Assembly (NCBI GenBank): GCA_024195585.1
Contig: SWBL01000097.1
Coordinates: 1 to 64,000, forward strand
Reading direction: 5' to 3'
Source: Aureobasidium sp. EXF-3400
Taxonomy: Eukaryota > Ascomycota > Dothideomycetes > Dothideales > Saccotheciaceae
DNA length: 64,000 nucleotides
Both the position numbers and the translations under genes were made by a program. Numbering within the stretch: the stretch's first letter is position 1; each line of letters opens with the position of its first letter. This document shows, in pieces, positions 9,179 to 21,361 of this stretch. Below the pieces are notes generated by a model. That model had not been told where the DNA came from, searched no databases, and was given only the letters and a program-made list of their open reading frames with translations.

Positions 9179-10846
9179 TCACCCGACCGAACCACCAAGA
9201 GCGGCTGAAAGCCTTTCTTGTTCCGCCTTAGCTAGTCGATTGACATCAAGCCTCTTGATACCGTCTCCCAACTTCTCGATATCGTGATCCAGGTGCTCCA
9301 ATCTCTGCTTGACTTTACTGTCTGCCAGATGCACAGTAGAGTAAGGCGTATAAGCAAACAATGCTCCCATCAAAGTCTGCAACTCTCCGTCCGCCGAGTT
9401 GACGGACTCAGCCACTTGGGCAGCGATGGATGATTCCGTAGACTTTGACAAACCCTGTAGGCGTGATTGACGTTCGAGTACTGCAGATCGCAAAGCTTGA
9501 GACACGGCCTCGGGGTCAGTTCCACTCTCGGTGGGAATCCTGATACCGTAGTATCCAAGGATCTCCAGAGCTGGGTCTTTGGCTCCTTGGCGGTGTAAGA
9601 TTGGGTTCATGGCCTTGGTTGGTGAAGGACCTCTAGTCGATGGCTTCCTGTCTAGCCTAGATGGTGGTTGTGTTGGTGGTGGGAGTGTTTTAGTTAGGGC
9701 ATCTGAGACCTGCGTGATCGCTGAAGTATAGGCCAGGGCCTCTTGAGTACATGAAGCCAGATCTTCGGTCTTTTGGGCTAGTTCGTCTAGTGTTCTGACG
9801 ACCTAGGCTTTGGTGTCAGTCTTCGTCTCGTATAACATCGGGGGGCTGGGACTGCTGCATACATATTCTAACCAGCTCTGTTGTTCGAGCTGAGCTTGCG
9901 CGTCAGAGAGTTTCAGAGCATTGACGATGGGCGCTCGATAGCGTCTGCTTATGGTCATCTCGAGCACAGAATCCACTTCTGTGATCAAGCTCTCCAACTC
10001 TTCAGCCAGCGCGTATGCTTCCTGCGCCGCTTGCGCATTGCTTTCGTGCTCAAAGCCATCAGTCTCATTGGACAGACCATCAAGAACTTCGAGGTAAGTG
10101 GTGTTTGTGCGATCTTTGATGATTTTACTCTCTAGCTTGACCAAAGCGTGGGAGAGTGTGTTAAAATCTGGGAGCTGCTTTTCGCTTGACTTCAGAGGAG
10201 CGAGTTTGAACATTACTTTCTGTAGGCCATCGAGTAGACGATCGTCCTTGTCTAATTGGCGCTTGGTGGAAGTTTTGAGCAGATTTAAACTTGACTCTGC
10301 GTGACGTCTGGTTACAGTCACTCGCTGCTGAATGTTTTCGGTGAGCTCGTTTGTTTCGAGATCTAGTTGGGCTTTTGCCCGCGATTGCTGTGCTCGCTTT
10401 TCGTCGTTGTCAGAGATTGTGGATGTGGGTTCTCTGTTGAGATCTTGGAGCTTTCTCAGAGCGTCTCTCTGAGCTTCCAGTATGGCCGTTTGCTTCTCTA
10501 TGGCTGCAGTGCTCGTTTCCAGAGAGTTAATGGCAGACTCGAGATCAGGTTCTTGCAGGGGCCGTGACAAGCCATGGTCAGGGGGAATTTTGTAGTTGGA
10601 TTGAGAGATGTACGCATGCCTTGTTGACATCAGTATGATTTCAGGCACAGTTCACTGACGAACATACATGTCAAGTTCCTCTGGGCTGAGGAGGGTAGCA
10701 GGATTTAGATATTCATGGACCCAGGATATCATGGAATCTCTGGTTTGAGGTGAATCAAACAACCATGCCAAGTCATCGTAGCCCAGGCCAATATCACGCT
10801 CGGTCAAGACGGTGAGCAAGCGGCTCAAAGAAGCAGCGGAGTCCAT
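9179..10846 (-). CDS. HAUS augmin-like complex subunit 3-like coiled-coil protein
   Basis: Three exons: 10846-10668, 10619-9863 and 9802-9179, with 48- and 60-nt introns, encoding 519 residues. The N-terminus (YDDLAWLFDSP, ISWVHEYLNP, LLSPEELDM) mirrors the HAUS3 N-terminal pattern of a 'DFDWLFE' box, a 'FLKWFC' helix and 'LSEEELEAF'. The remainder is almost all predicted coiled coil rich in Glu, Leu, Gln and Lys, as expected for augmin. Augmin recruits gamma-tubulin to existing spindle microtubules; filamentous fungi such as Aspergillus keep it although budding yeast does not. The assignment rests on the short N-terminal motif plus architecture, so another coiled-coil spindle protein is possible. 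A second augmin subunit (HAUS6) lies 12 kb away, which fits. Confidence 0.62.
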
Positions 10847-11039
10847 GACTTGAACTCAGAAATGGTATACTGACATGTCGGTGTAAGAGACAGCGAGAGA
10901 AACAACAAACACGGGCCGAGGCAGGCCGAACTTTGCCCCACCATTTCGTCGTGCCAAGGTCAAAGCTCTCGCTCGTGCCTCTGACGACTCAAAAGTGTCA
11001 GTCGAACAAGAAAGAAATCATTCAATACCGACAATCGAG
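10847..11039. promoter_or_regulatory. Short divergent promoter, HAUS3-like / TIM21
   Basis: Only 193 bp separate the two divergent start codons, so promoter and 5' UTR sequences must overlap. No specific motif was recognised. Confidence 0.6.
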
Positions 11040-11794
11040 ATGCAGTCGCTACGAGTTCTACCAAGGCTGCCGACCTCTCGCATTGGCCTGCGATCAGTAC
11101 AGGCGTGTACTCAACTCCGCACAGCGACAAGCTCATCCACAACTTCGGCCCCGCGACCTGCGCGAAGGAGCGTCACCATCGCCAACGACACTGGCCGCGT
11201 GCCCTGGTCGGAACTGTCATGGCGCGAAAGAGGTGCTCGCACGACACAACAATCAGCGAACCTCGCCGTCATCATCTTGGGTCTGGTCATGACCGGTGGC
11301 GTTGCGACAGTCCTCTACCTCGAAGTCTTCAGCAGCGACAGCAAGACGGCCGTTTACAACCGCGCCTTTGAGCGCATTCGAACCGATTCCAAGTGCATTG
11401 AGGTGCTAGCAGGAAGAGGCAAAGGTGGAGAGATCGAGGCTTGGGGAGAGAACAGAGTGCGCAACAGTCGCTTTGCAAGAGATACCATTTCGTAAGCTTC
11501 TTTGCGAGACGAACAGCTAGTTTACACGTCCAACTGACATGCGTGCTTAGTTCAAAATCTGAAACCGACGGTATCGGGACAACACATATGAGAATGCACT
11601 TTCATGTGGGCGGCCACTTAGCCACAGGCACTGTCAACGTGCACATGACAAAACGCCGCGACGAGAGCGATTTCAAGTATCATCACTTAGCCCTCGACGT
11701 TCCCGGTCATGAACGCATTTGGCTCGAGAATGCAGAAGCCTGGAAACTGGATAAGAGAAGTTCGGGCAAGATGTTTGGCGTACGTTGGTGGTGA
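11040..11794 (+). CDS. TIM21: Mitochondrial inner-membrane translocase subunit Tim21
   Basis: Two exons (11040-11491, 11551-11794; 59-nt intron with GTAAGC and CTGAC) encode 231 residues. I prefer the ATG at 11040 because it starts an Arg/Ser-rich, acid-poor presequence (MQSLRVLPRLPTSRIGLRS); an upstream in-frame ATG at 10995 would add 15 residues. One membrane segment at about 74-94 (NLAVIILGLVMTGGVATVLY) is followed by the Tim21 family stretch EVFSSDSKTAVYNRAFERI. The intermembrane-space domain ends in KMFGVRWW, the typical Tim21 C-terminus. Tim21 contacts Tom22 and the TIM23 complex to guide presequence proteins into the inner membrane and couples import to respiratory complexes. Confidence 0.92.
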
Positions 11795-14008
11795 GCCCAC
11801 GATGGCGCTTTTGCTGCTCGCTCAACTTCACCGCATCTGTCGTCGTCGTCTCCAATAGCACTTGTTGTCAAGGCAGCTGAAGTCGAAAGACTCGATATAC
11901 ATTGCCAGCGATCGTGTCCGCCGATCTCAAGATATGGGGATGACAGTTGTTGAGCCGCTTAGCCTTTGCTCATGCACGCCATCGAGAATGCACACCTTGA
12001 TGAGTACATCTTGGCGCGTGGTACATGTCCAGAGTACACCTCTGGCGTTTCTGACCGGTCCTTGACCGCCGCCAACAGAGCAGCCACTTACTGTGTGGAT
12101 CGCATTATCTGTAGGGGCTGCTCGGTCAATGCGTCCGATGGCCTATAGATACACCTACGCAACTGACGTTTGCGATGTCATTGCGATCTCTTGCATGCGA
12201 GAGTGGCTTGTACAAGGGCGAGCTGAAAGAAGGATTTAGTCCACGGTCCGTGACAGCGGGAGTGCGATATACTAAGCTATCGGCTTGCACCGCGTAGACG
12301 CGTACGTGCCCTTTCTGGGGCTCTTCCGGGGGGGCTCTGGTCATGTCGCAATTGAGCATACATATGCTTGTCCGTTGTCCCACATGCGATGCGCCATGTG
12401 GGATTTGACACTTGCTTGGGAAGTGAGGGGTTGTCGGAGAATTCACGTCCCTGATCGACGATAGATGTACTTCTTTCGTGTACCTGATAGAATCATTGGA
12501 ATGTATAAGAAAACAGGGTGTTTGCATTGTACTTATCAAAAGCTAGATGTTATACGCAGACAGTTCCAAAACTTGAGCTTTGAAGTCTCGCGCACCTCCT
12601 ATCCAAACCCTAATCCTCAAGTACCGAGGTGTGCAACTCTAGATTCTCTCATACTTTTGGCACACCATCAACCTTGTAACTACACGCGCGGTGCACAAAA
12701 AGACACTCTTTCCAGAAGGAACTTACATCCCCTTGTTGTGGAGTTTGCACATGCTGAATAAGCAGCAAAGTTCAGGGGCTATATGCATGCCATCGATGAT
12801 CCGAAGAAGCTTTCAAAGAAGCGCTCTCGTCTACTCTATAACTGTAGCACCGTGAGAGTTTTTCCGAGTTCGAATTCGACCGAGAAGTTCCTTGAGACCC
12901 GAAGGAAGAGTCTAAATCGTCCTTATCGAGGGGAATATTGGAAACTTGCGATTTCATGAACTTTCGAAGGCTGCGTTGCGTTGACCCAAAAAGGATGGTG
13001 CATCTTTGCAAAGCCAAGCTTCGTCTATTCTCCTTGTCGGGTTCTTGCCGCTGTTTCGTCTCCTGGAGAGAGTTACTGTCGAATGGGTTCGTTCACTATA
13101 GCATGCCGAGGTGTGGATAAACCAATTAGCCATTCATACTTTATCCCCTACATATATATGCATATATCTCCCTCGACCATGCTGTCTTCACGTGCAACCG
13201 CGATCAACCTCCTCACACGCAACAACGTGACTTCCTTCCCTAGACGCGATCTGTGGACCTCACCAAACGAACATCGATAGTGGCACTCTTCTTATCCAGA
13301 TTGCAGTTGGATTGCCATCTCGCTTCGTGCCTTCCACCACAAAGGCAATCAATCCACGAAGCTTTTTGCACGCAAACTACTCCTGTTGAGTAAGGGGAGA
13401 GAAGAAGTGGCAGTTGCTGTTATACGTTACAACCGCGAAACCGTTTCGTGTTTAAATCCTGAGGGGAAAGCGAAACGTTTGCTTTGTTTTGATATTGCGT
13501 TTTGTTTGTTTACTAACCTCATCAAAAGCAGTTCTCATGATAATCAAACCGATGAAGAAAATCACAGAAGATCAGAGAAAGAGATGAGATGCAAAATGAA
13601 TGTGGATGTTGTTATGCATTGCTGCTTATTATGTTCTAAAGACCTTCCTCCTCTGACATCAAAGAAAAAGCCAAGACATGGCGAGTTTCGGTTCAGACAT
13701 AAGGAAAACAGCGAATGGAATGGGTTATGTGTGATAATCCCTGCTTCGATGAAGATATCAAAAGCGTACCTCGAATGCATCTTTCAGCATGAGGATTTTG
13801 AATTCGTAGCACGAAGATTCCTCTGTGAAACGAATGGCATTCGTAAATGCCTCGGCGTGCCGTCGAGCGTTTGTCTTGCTCGGTATGTTTTGCCTTCAGT
13901 AATCGTAGAGATTCATGTCGAAGAGTGGCTCAAAAGCCTGGGTTGTGGGTAAGTCGATGCTTCGCCTGTCTGCAAAATGCTCATGGCAGAAGCTTCTCAA
14001 TGAGCTGT
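11795..14008. other. Gene-poor region of 2.2 kb
   Basis: Several open frames occur here, up to 188 codons (13386-13952, plus), but none has motifs, plausible composition or supporting splice signals. It lies between the convergent 3' ends of TIM21 and the low-complexity gene. It contains the inverted repeat at 12378-12403 and an AT-rich palindromic stretch near 13150-13166. A non-coding transcript or an unrecognised gene cannot be excluded. Confidence 0.4.
12378..12403. repeat. Inverted repeat with 9-bp arms
   Basis: TCCCACATG (12378-12386) and CATGTGGGA (12395-12403) are exact reverse complements with an 8-nt spacer. They lie in otherwise featureless sequence. It may be a regulatory dyad or chance. 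Confidence 0.65.
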
Positions 14009-14935
14009 TCAAGGCGAGCCCAAGAAGCCAGAGTGAGCGCAATTCTCGCAGGCGTCACCGCTGGAGCTGCCCGAGAGGACATAGCCGTTGCAGTTGCGAG
14101 CGTAGAAGTAGTAGCAGCGGTTGAAGCTCAAGTCAGGCATCATACCAGGAGTGATAGGCATGGGAACAACATCTTCCTTGTCGTCCTCGACGGTGCGGAA
14201 GAGAGTGCCCCAGCGGTGCTGGTTGTGGTTGCTGGTGCTGCCCTTGCGAGACGAAGGACGAGAAGGCACTGGGGGAGCATTGGCATTGATCTTCTTGGAA
14301 GCAGCCTTGAGGTGAGTGAGAGAAAGAGCTGAAGGACGTCTGCTGCTAGTGGCTGAGATGGTTCCGTTGGTCTTGACTTGGCAAAGGCTGTAGTCTCCCA
14401 TGACGGAGTCTGTGCGAGAGTCACGAGTAACGCTGTAGCCACTCTTGGGAGAGGCCAAAGGGAACTCGTCCTCAGAGTGTCTGTTCAGAAGGCTACGGAA
14501 GCTGTAACCACGGTGTTGACGCGGCCTTGAGACTTGCTGAATGACGACTGTGTTTTCCTTTCCAGACTCATCCGAATCGAATGAAGGAGATCTCTGGAGA
14601 CGGAAGGGGAGAGGAGGAAGAGACTTGTCCTGTCTGCAGGACATGGCTGTGCTTGGTCGGCTTACAGGTCCTGATGAAGCCATGGATTCTGATGACGAGC
14701 AGTTGCGGAGAGCAGGAAGAGCTGCTGGTGATGGGAGAGGGGGAAGAGCACGTCTAGCATAGATGTTTGCATTGGCAGGAGCCTCGAAAGGTGTGTGAAC
14801 ACGGTCGTGGAAGGCGTCAAGGCAGCGAAGGTTGGCCTTCTTGACCGGCGACACCGAGCACTCGTTGGGCTGAAAATCGAAGTAGTTCATAGCTGACGCC
14901 GGCGGTTGTTGGAGAGAAGATGTGCGAGGATGCAT
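14009..14935 (-). CDS. Low-complexity Ser/Pro-rich protein with Cys-containing C-terminal module
   Basis: A single-exon 308-residue frame. Most of it is disordered and rich in Ser, Pro and Arg, with repeated LPPLP motifs (ALPPLPSP, KSLPPLPFR) that could bind SH3 domains. The last 36 residues look conserved and structured: RCYYFYARNCNGYVL followed by DACENCAHSGF. These four cysteines could bind zinc. I have seen similar C-termini in uncharacterised fungal proteins but cannot name a function. The frame is clean, and codon use is typical of its neighbours. A later Met (MNYFDF) is an alternative start. Confidence 0.65.
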   Translation of the reverse strand: MHPRTSSLQQPPASAMNYFDFQPNECSVSPVKKANLRCLDAFHDRVHTPFEAPANANIYARRALPPLPSPAALPALRNCSSSESMASSGPVSRPSTAMSCRQDKSLPPLPFRLQRSPSFDSDESGKENTVVIQQVSRPRQHRGYSFRSLLNRHSEDEFPLASPKSGYSVTRDSRTDSVMGDYSLCQVKTNGTISATSSRRPSALSLTHLKAASKKINANAPPVPSRPSSRKGSTSNHNQHRWGTLFRTVEDDKEDVVPMPITPGMMPDLSFNRCYYFYARNCNGYVLSGSSSGDACENCAHSGFLGSP

Positions 14936-17478
14936 TGTGGCAGCCAGGGTTAAATGAGATGGAAATTAGGAGCTGATATTCGCAGTGGATGTGGATGATG
15001 ATATATTGATAAGGGAAACGAGTGGCTGGCTTGGTATCGTGTCGATCTTGGTGTGGCGGAAGGATTGTAAAGGAAGGAAAAGCCGTGGTGATGATTCGGA
15101 TATTAGAATGCAGAGGGCAAGCTTCAAGTATCTATACAGAATTCGTCTCACAACGAGACACCGCAACCTACCTCTTACATCTATCTTGTTTGCCGTTTGA
15201 CCGTTCACACTGGCATACCTGCAGCACCGGCGAGCTTAGACTTTCGAGGGGGTCTGGATGTTGGACTGCTCGCACACAGAGATCGACCCCCTGGGATTTG
15301 GTGTCAACAAGACGTTGACACATGATGGCGACTGGATTGCGAGCTTGACAGCACCGGCAAACGGCACTCGTGGGCCGCCCCGTCGGCGCTTGCCCTACTT
15401 TCGGTATAACAACCAGGATTTCCTGCCTAGCTCCCGCCCCGGCGGCGCGCTAAAGGCGGTCGCTATCCGCAGGGCTTGCACCCCCTGGAACCACTTTAGA
15501 CTTCTGGGCTTCTGACCTTCTTCACAAGCGCCCGTTTCTCACTCTTTTTCGCGTGAATAGTCCTCATTGCTCCCTCCTGGAGGCCTTCCGTCCTCCACTC
15601 TTCCGTCGCCTATTGAGCGTTGTAGTCGCTACCTGTTTGTGAGAAAGCGAATCCGATTGACTCGATTCGCTCCGGGTGCCGTGACTAGACCGGGCATCTG
15701 GTGACTCGCGAAATGATGACCGTCCCCACAATCTGCGAGGACTGTTGATGTTCGTCATGAACGTGTCTCTGTCTGACGCACCAGGATCAAAGAGCTGGAG
15801 AATTGACATCATCTGTGGAGGATCTATTCATGGCAATTGTGTTCACTTGCTTGATAATTCATCTATCTCAACCCAGCTACCACGCTCTTGGAGGCATAGG
15901 GTACATGTCGAAGATCCCGAGGTCTGGTCCTCGTCAATTGACCCCTCTTTTTGGCGGGCCGAGTGGAGCAGAGTCCTTGTTCATGGGGAGTGTGCATGCA
16001 AAGACCACATGCAGGGAGGTCTTTTGGCCCTTGTTGTGCAAACGTCTTCTAACCAAATTGTTCAAACAGGAGGTACATTTTCTCACCAAATGCCCTTGTC
16101 ACCTTCCATGATCGTCGTCTCCCTTTCCTTATCCGCCCCACGATCGTAGATCGGAGGCTTCAAAATGGTCCGCAGCCGTTGTTCAAAATGTCAACACAAG
16201 GTAAGGGCGCTCGACCTCTTTCTGGCAACTTGCAAGCAACTGTGTGCATGTAAGAGTCTGTGCAAGAACGGTATGCCTCATGTGTCATGAGGAGATTTGC
16301 ACCGCTTGTGCATATCACACATCTAACACGTCTTTTTGCCTTGCTCTATTTCCGTGGCTTTCTCGTATAACAGGTTAGTCTTTTTCCCTTGTCGATAAGA
16401 ATCACAAATAATCCTCCACTGCGATAACACTAAGATATGCTCTTCTTGTGATAGACAAACATCCATTGGAACCGTTTGTTCATCTTGTTGCTGTGCACAA
16501 CCAAAAACTCAGTAAATCACCTTTTGATCTCATCAACGAGGTCTTGTGGAGTCTCGATCCGCCTCGTCAATGTGGTTGCCACGGCTGTCCAAGATGAACA
16601 AAAACTGGAATAATGAATAGAGCATCAATTCTGGTTATGCACTGAATCGTAAGAACAAAATGGCATACCAGTTGCTATCTACCAGACACTGAAATCTCCA
16701 TATCTTCAGCTCTTCACCGTGTTTAGAGGACGGATGACTCGAGTATGCACCTATCTGCATGAAATCTAGGCTCTGTTGATACGTACTGACAGTAGCATCC
16801 ACAAACGTACACCCAGGCCACGAGTCTGTGTCTGCATGACCATCACGTCCAATGGCGCAGGGTGTTGCACTAAGTTAGCTTTGCATGGGCAGTGCACGAT
16901 TAATTCTCCGAAGCAAGTTTCATGTCCTCGGGGAGGCCTTTGCATACGTTTCATAGCAAACGATATTCTCATCTTGCACATTGTGATCAAATTATACGAG
17001 AAGGACACAAATTTCCCCTGGCAGCGTTCACCGCGCCTCGGATGTCGGTCAAAGACCCCACTATCAACATCACGTCGCGCTGTTACTAAACTGGGTCCTT
17101 TTTCAGGAGTTCGTTCGCGGTGGACTCTGCCTTTTCGCTTGCAGGAGCGTTGTTGTCCAACAATTACAACTTTATCAACATAGCACAACGGATACCATAT
17201 CATGCTTTGCTGGTTGTTCTGATATAACAGAGTTCAAAAACGAGCAGCTGAAATGCATCCTACACGATGAAAACTTCGTCATGATTTGCACGGAATGACG
17301 GAGTATTATCGACACTGAAGATACACATTGATATAGGCTGAGGCTGAGGACCAAGGTGACCCGAGCAGCTGGTAGCAGCTTAAATCCTAGATCCTATTAG
17401 CACCCCCCCCGCTTGCACCAACGCCTGACCATGATGTAACACTCGTAAAGATCGTCCCTATCCAATCCCAAAAGACAC
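14936..17478. other. Gene-poor region of 2.5 kb
   Basis: It lies between the start of the low-complexity gene and the 3' end of the C2H2 regulator. The stretch at 15390-15480 is GC-rich. The minus-strand frame 15564-15812 (82 codons, Ser/Arg-rich) is not convincing. The only candidate gene I see is the small Cys-rich one at 16165-16515, listed separately. The rest shows nothing recognisable. Confidence 0.4.
16165..16515 (+). CDS. Candidate 38-residue Cys-rich mini-protein (two exons)
   Basis: Exon 1 (16165-16200) reads MVRSRCSKCQHK and ends at a GTAAGG donor in phase 0. An acceptor at 16434 opens exon 2 (16435-16515) in frame: ICSSCDRQTSIGTVCSSCC and so on to a stop. The splice creates a CxxCxHxxCxxC motif that recurs in small fungal proteins of unknown function. 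The 234-nt intron also contains another CxxC-bearing frame (VCLMCHEEICTAC), but its phase does not fit exon 1. The call rests on this motif and the splice phases only. A chance arrangement is quite possible. Confidence 0.3.
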
Positions 17479-20400
17479 TCAAAGACTGGAGATGCCAGGC
17501 ATAAGCAGCTCGATGCAATTTCCCAACATGTCGCTCGCCTCGTGGAGCAATTCCCATCTGGTCTTGCTGAAAATCTCTTTCAGGAGCATCAACAAACCCA
17601 GCATCCCGTTTCGATGCTTGACGTGCTGCAAATCATCGGCCGATTTGACCCCGCCTACACGGCGAAGGAATCCTCGCAAATCTCTGAATTGGATCTCGTG
17701 CGTTCTGAGCGTGTATGTAGGCAACGGCGGTGCTATAGGTCCATCCAAACAGAAGCCGTATGTCCACACGACTAGGGCGGCAAAGTACAACACCCAAGGT
17801 CGATTGAGCAGATTGTCGTCACGAGCTGAATATGCAAGTCCTTGTGTACTAGGATGTAGCCCGGAGGAACCGTCGCCTTCCGGTAGCAGCACCGCCGACA
17901 AGAAGCGTAACGCATAGAACACCGCATCACGAGCCCCGTGTGAGGGAGCCCAGGTTTCTCTCAGCTTTTTGGACGCCGCCGCATGATCATTGGCAGTAAT
18001 CACGCGTCCCATCGAGCGTTTTGCTCCAGCAAGAATCTGACAGTCGACGATATCAACAAACATGGCCATCCGCGCCAGGTGGTGAAGCACAGTGCGGGAC
18101 TCAAACACCTTCTCCTTATCCATAACGTCGCTCAACATCCGATCTTGGTATATCGGCATATTGTAAGATGACTGGACCAAGGAAGCATCGAAGTCGCGCC
18201 TCCAAAAATTGCAGGCAGAGGCCAGCTGATCACTCCAACTGCCTTGTTTTCCAACTCCGATCGAACTTGCCCTCGCATCTTGCATCCTCATGTGCCAGCT
18301 GACAGACATGAGCCCTGCCATGATTGTGACTCGGCCAAAGGTGTTGGTCTGTACGTGTTGACTGTTTAATGTTTTCTTCAACGCTTCGAGGAAGCTCATC
18401 GGTCTATGACCACTTAGTGTAAGGCTGTGCTCAAGGCTTCGGACTTCAGCGCCACTGGAAGCAGCCCATAGAGCCTCATCACATGGCAGAGGTATTCGCA
18501 TCTCATGAGCAACCATCACTGCTGCGTGACCAAACATTGTCGCATGAGTCGTGTCGATAATGAATGCTGCGAAAGCCGTTCGACGCGTAGCCTCGTTGCT
18601 AATCCAGTTGTTCCACCATTCGTCCTTAGTGTTGCGACCACATGTGTTTACGCTACCGTTCGGACCGGGAGGAGTTCTAGTTGGGTCGACATCATAGGGA
18701 GCAAAGTCCAGTGCCGCTCGCCCTACCAGTGAGCTACCTCGCCTCATCAAGGTGAGAGTAGTGCAATGGTGCACATGTGCTCTCTGGTGTAAAGTCGTCG
18801 TTGAGAACATCTTCTCAAAGATTTCGAGTAGCAACAAGGCCTGGAAGATCCAAAGTTTAGCGGGCGGAATGAAGTCTGGATCCTCGAAGATCATCCGACG
18901 TGTATGCCATGCTAGAAAAGAGGCCAATTCTGCCGAAGCCTGTGTGACCTCGTAACCATAGGATGGCTCCAAGCAAGATGCACCCAATATCATGATAGTG
19001 ATGAGTAGGAGATCCGGACACGTTTCAGTAGAGAATGTCGGTCGATGCAGGATTGGCAGCTGTGGATGTATGTTAAGCCAGAACGAGCTGCAGAAGACTT
19101 GCATCATTCGCAGGCTGAGCACATGTGTGTCTCCGTCGTGATCGCCCTTCAAGGTCTTATCTCTTTGTGCTGTGACATGGGCATGTCTACTATCCCTAAA
19201 GTCTGAGATAATCATATCAAGAAGCCGCTGCCTACGCGGACCCGATAGAACGCATTCAGGATGTACGCTATCTTGCTCCGTCTTGGCAATAGGATCGGGG
19301 TGAACTAGAGATGCAAGGTATACTTCTCCATTGGAGGGTTGCCTATTTTCAAACGACATCTGCGAGTTGAGACTAGTGTTGTAAGGTGCTTGCGAGTTTG
19401 GCGAAAATACTGCGTTCTGGTCTCCCTCAAACAGCCAGCTGATAAACTCTGCACCTGGCATATCTGATGGTGAGGGTCCGTAGTTCTCGTTGAAGACAGG
19501 TACTGTGGCACCTCCAGATAAGTGGTTTATTGTGGCAGAATCTGCAAAACCCATAGGCTGGTTGTTGTTCAGCGTTGATCCTTTGGAGAGATACGAGGTC
19601 ACCGAGTCGGATCTTATTGCGACAGGCGAAAAACTCTGTGCGCCATATGGTTGGTTAAATTGCGACAAGGTTGGCAAGTTTGTGAAAGCTGGAGGAGACC
19701 TCAGACTCATGCCGCTAGAAGGCGAGGGATATGGTTGAGGTAAATAGGCCCCGGAGGCATTGCCAAGCGGTGTAAACATAGTATGCATTGAGCTGGAGTG
19801 GTACATGTCCATTGAGAGCGTAGGAGGCATATTGGGCCGTGCGAATATGGCACTGTCGCTCTCGTGGCGTGCACCATTCAGCCGATCGTGCATGGCTCCC
19901 GAAGTTGCCAGGTTCTCAGGCGCAATCTGTGATGTATCTGAATTGCCTAGATGCGCAGCCAATCGAGATGCTACTGAATGGCTTGCCGAATGTGACATGT
20001 TGTCATACTGACTGTTCTCTGCGGAACTAGAGAAAGGAACAGGTGGTATGGCCGGATTGAAGGGTCCAGAAGCAGTCGTCAAACGTGGATCCAATGCCAT
20101 TGAGCTGAAACTTAGCACAGGTCCATCCGGCTTCGAGTTAGCTGGCTGTTCGACAGACTGAGGCTCAGGGTTCTCAGAGCTCGAGGTGGATGCTGTTGGA
20201 AGAGCCTCAGGTGATAGCTCTTGTTGAACCCCAGCGGTGTGGGAAGACTTAGTCTTGCCATCCTTGAAAGCATCTCGGCGAGATAGATGCGAATTCTCCT
20301 TTGTATGTCTCTCCCGATGTCTAGCACAAAGATCCTGACGCACGAAATGTCGCTCACAGCCCTTGAAATCACAGCGGAAGATCTGCTTCGGGGCGTCTGT

Positions 20401-20671
20401 CAAAGTATTAGCGGCTTTGTCGAGTGCGTTGGCATTGTTGACACTTACGATTCAATTGATGTCTGTACAGGTGTTCGGCACGTGAATAGCTCTTATCACA
20501 ACCTTCATGTGGACACTCATATCTCTTGTCCTTGGACTTGCTGGTTACTCTTCTCCTTTTAGCAGGTCGGGTACTTGCATCATCCTCATTAGCGGGATGT
20601 TCGTGGGGGCCGTTGGTTGTGTTTGGTTCTTGTCGGCGCTGAGGTCTGTTGGTTTTTGCTTTCGATTTCAT
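17479..20671 (-). CDS. C2H2 zinc-finger transcription factor with fungal_trans domain
   Basis: Two exons (20671-20449, 20396-17479; 52-nt intron) encode 1046 residues. The first C2H2 finger is at about 51-75 (YECPHEGCDKSYSRAEHLYRH), and the second at about 81-105 (FRCDFKGCERHFVRQDLCARH). The intron falls in the linker between them. A basic nuclear-localisation stretch (RPAKRRRVTSKSKDKR) precedes the fingers. A long Ser/Pro/Asn-rich activation-like region follows. From about residue 420 there is a fungal-specific regulatory domain (PF04082 type): FWLNIHPQLPILHRPTF, then TTLTLMRRGSSL, then AFAAFIIDTTHA. Two C2H2 fingers plus this domain define a known class of fungal regulators; the targets are unknown. 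Confidence 0.88.
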
Positions 20672-21361
20672 GATGGCAGGGAAGTGGCTTGCTGTGCCGA
20701 GGCAACTGACAAGACCATGAATTCATAAGCGAGATACTCAGCGAACAAGATACGTAGAATCTCGAGAGGTTGAGGTTAGTGTTCAGAACTGGCTACACCA
20801 ACGAGAGGTCTGATTCAAAGACACGATATGCAGTAATGACGGACGGCTGTCGAAGGTGGCTCTTGTGGTACATCACATGGCATGCCAACACCGGGTAAAT
20901 GAGCGTAGATGCGGAGAAGGAAAGCTTGACAGCCGGTTCGAGTCGAGGGGTTTTGACAGGGCAAAAGCGGCTAGCGACAGGACGTGCAACTTGAACACAG
21001 AGACAAGTTGAGATGCACTCTTCGCGATGAAGACAAGTCGACGGCTCACGACGTGACATGCGCCCGCTCTCACGCGCCCACCCGCAGACAGCATTGCCAA
21101 GCAAGCGGACTTGTAATATCTGCAGATGCTAATGGCAGGCGCAGACGATCACGTGTAGAGCCATGCATTATCTTGAAACAGTGACTCCAATCTTCGTGAA
21201 TTGATGCATACGTACCGTCGCCGGATGAATTGTACAAAAGCCATGAGCATTCCCGACGCCTGTCCATGTATAACCCTGCCACAAATGCGCCTTGGACTCG
21301 CTGGATGCATGTTGTATGAGAAAACCTAAACCAATCGCTCCCTCGTGATGTTACTCAGCTT
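20672..21361. other. Promoter of the C2H2 regulator
   Basis: A 690-bp stretch upstream of the C2H2 regulator and downstream of the HD-domain gene. A CACGTG E-box-like site lies at 21150-21155. A string resembling a tRNA B box at 20935-20944 was rejected. No coding frame is convincing. Confidence 0.5.

Noticed and set aside
12126..12539. 137-codon minus-strand open frame
   Set aside because: No recognisable motif or supporting signal; random-looking composition.
13150..13166. AT-rich palindrome around ATATATGCATATAT
   Set aside because: Simple alternating AT sequence; such palindromes are common by chance.
13386..13952. 188-codon plus-strand open frame in the gene-poor region
   Set aside because: No motif; the composition looks like translated non-coding DNA, and it lies over the likely 3' UTR of the minus-strand gene.
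15564..15812. 82-codon minus-strand Ser/Arg-rich frame
   Set aside because: Low complexity only, no motif, no splice partner.
14936..17478. Biosynthetic gene cluster around the regulators and P450s
   Set aside because: There is no polyketide synthase, peptide synthetase, terpene synthase or transporter in the window, and the P450s sit among housekeeping genes.
20935..20944. GGTTCGAGTC, resembling a tRNA B box
   Set aside because: The flanks do not pair as a T-arm. There is no proper A box and no acceptor stem at the right spacing.
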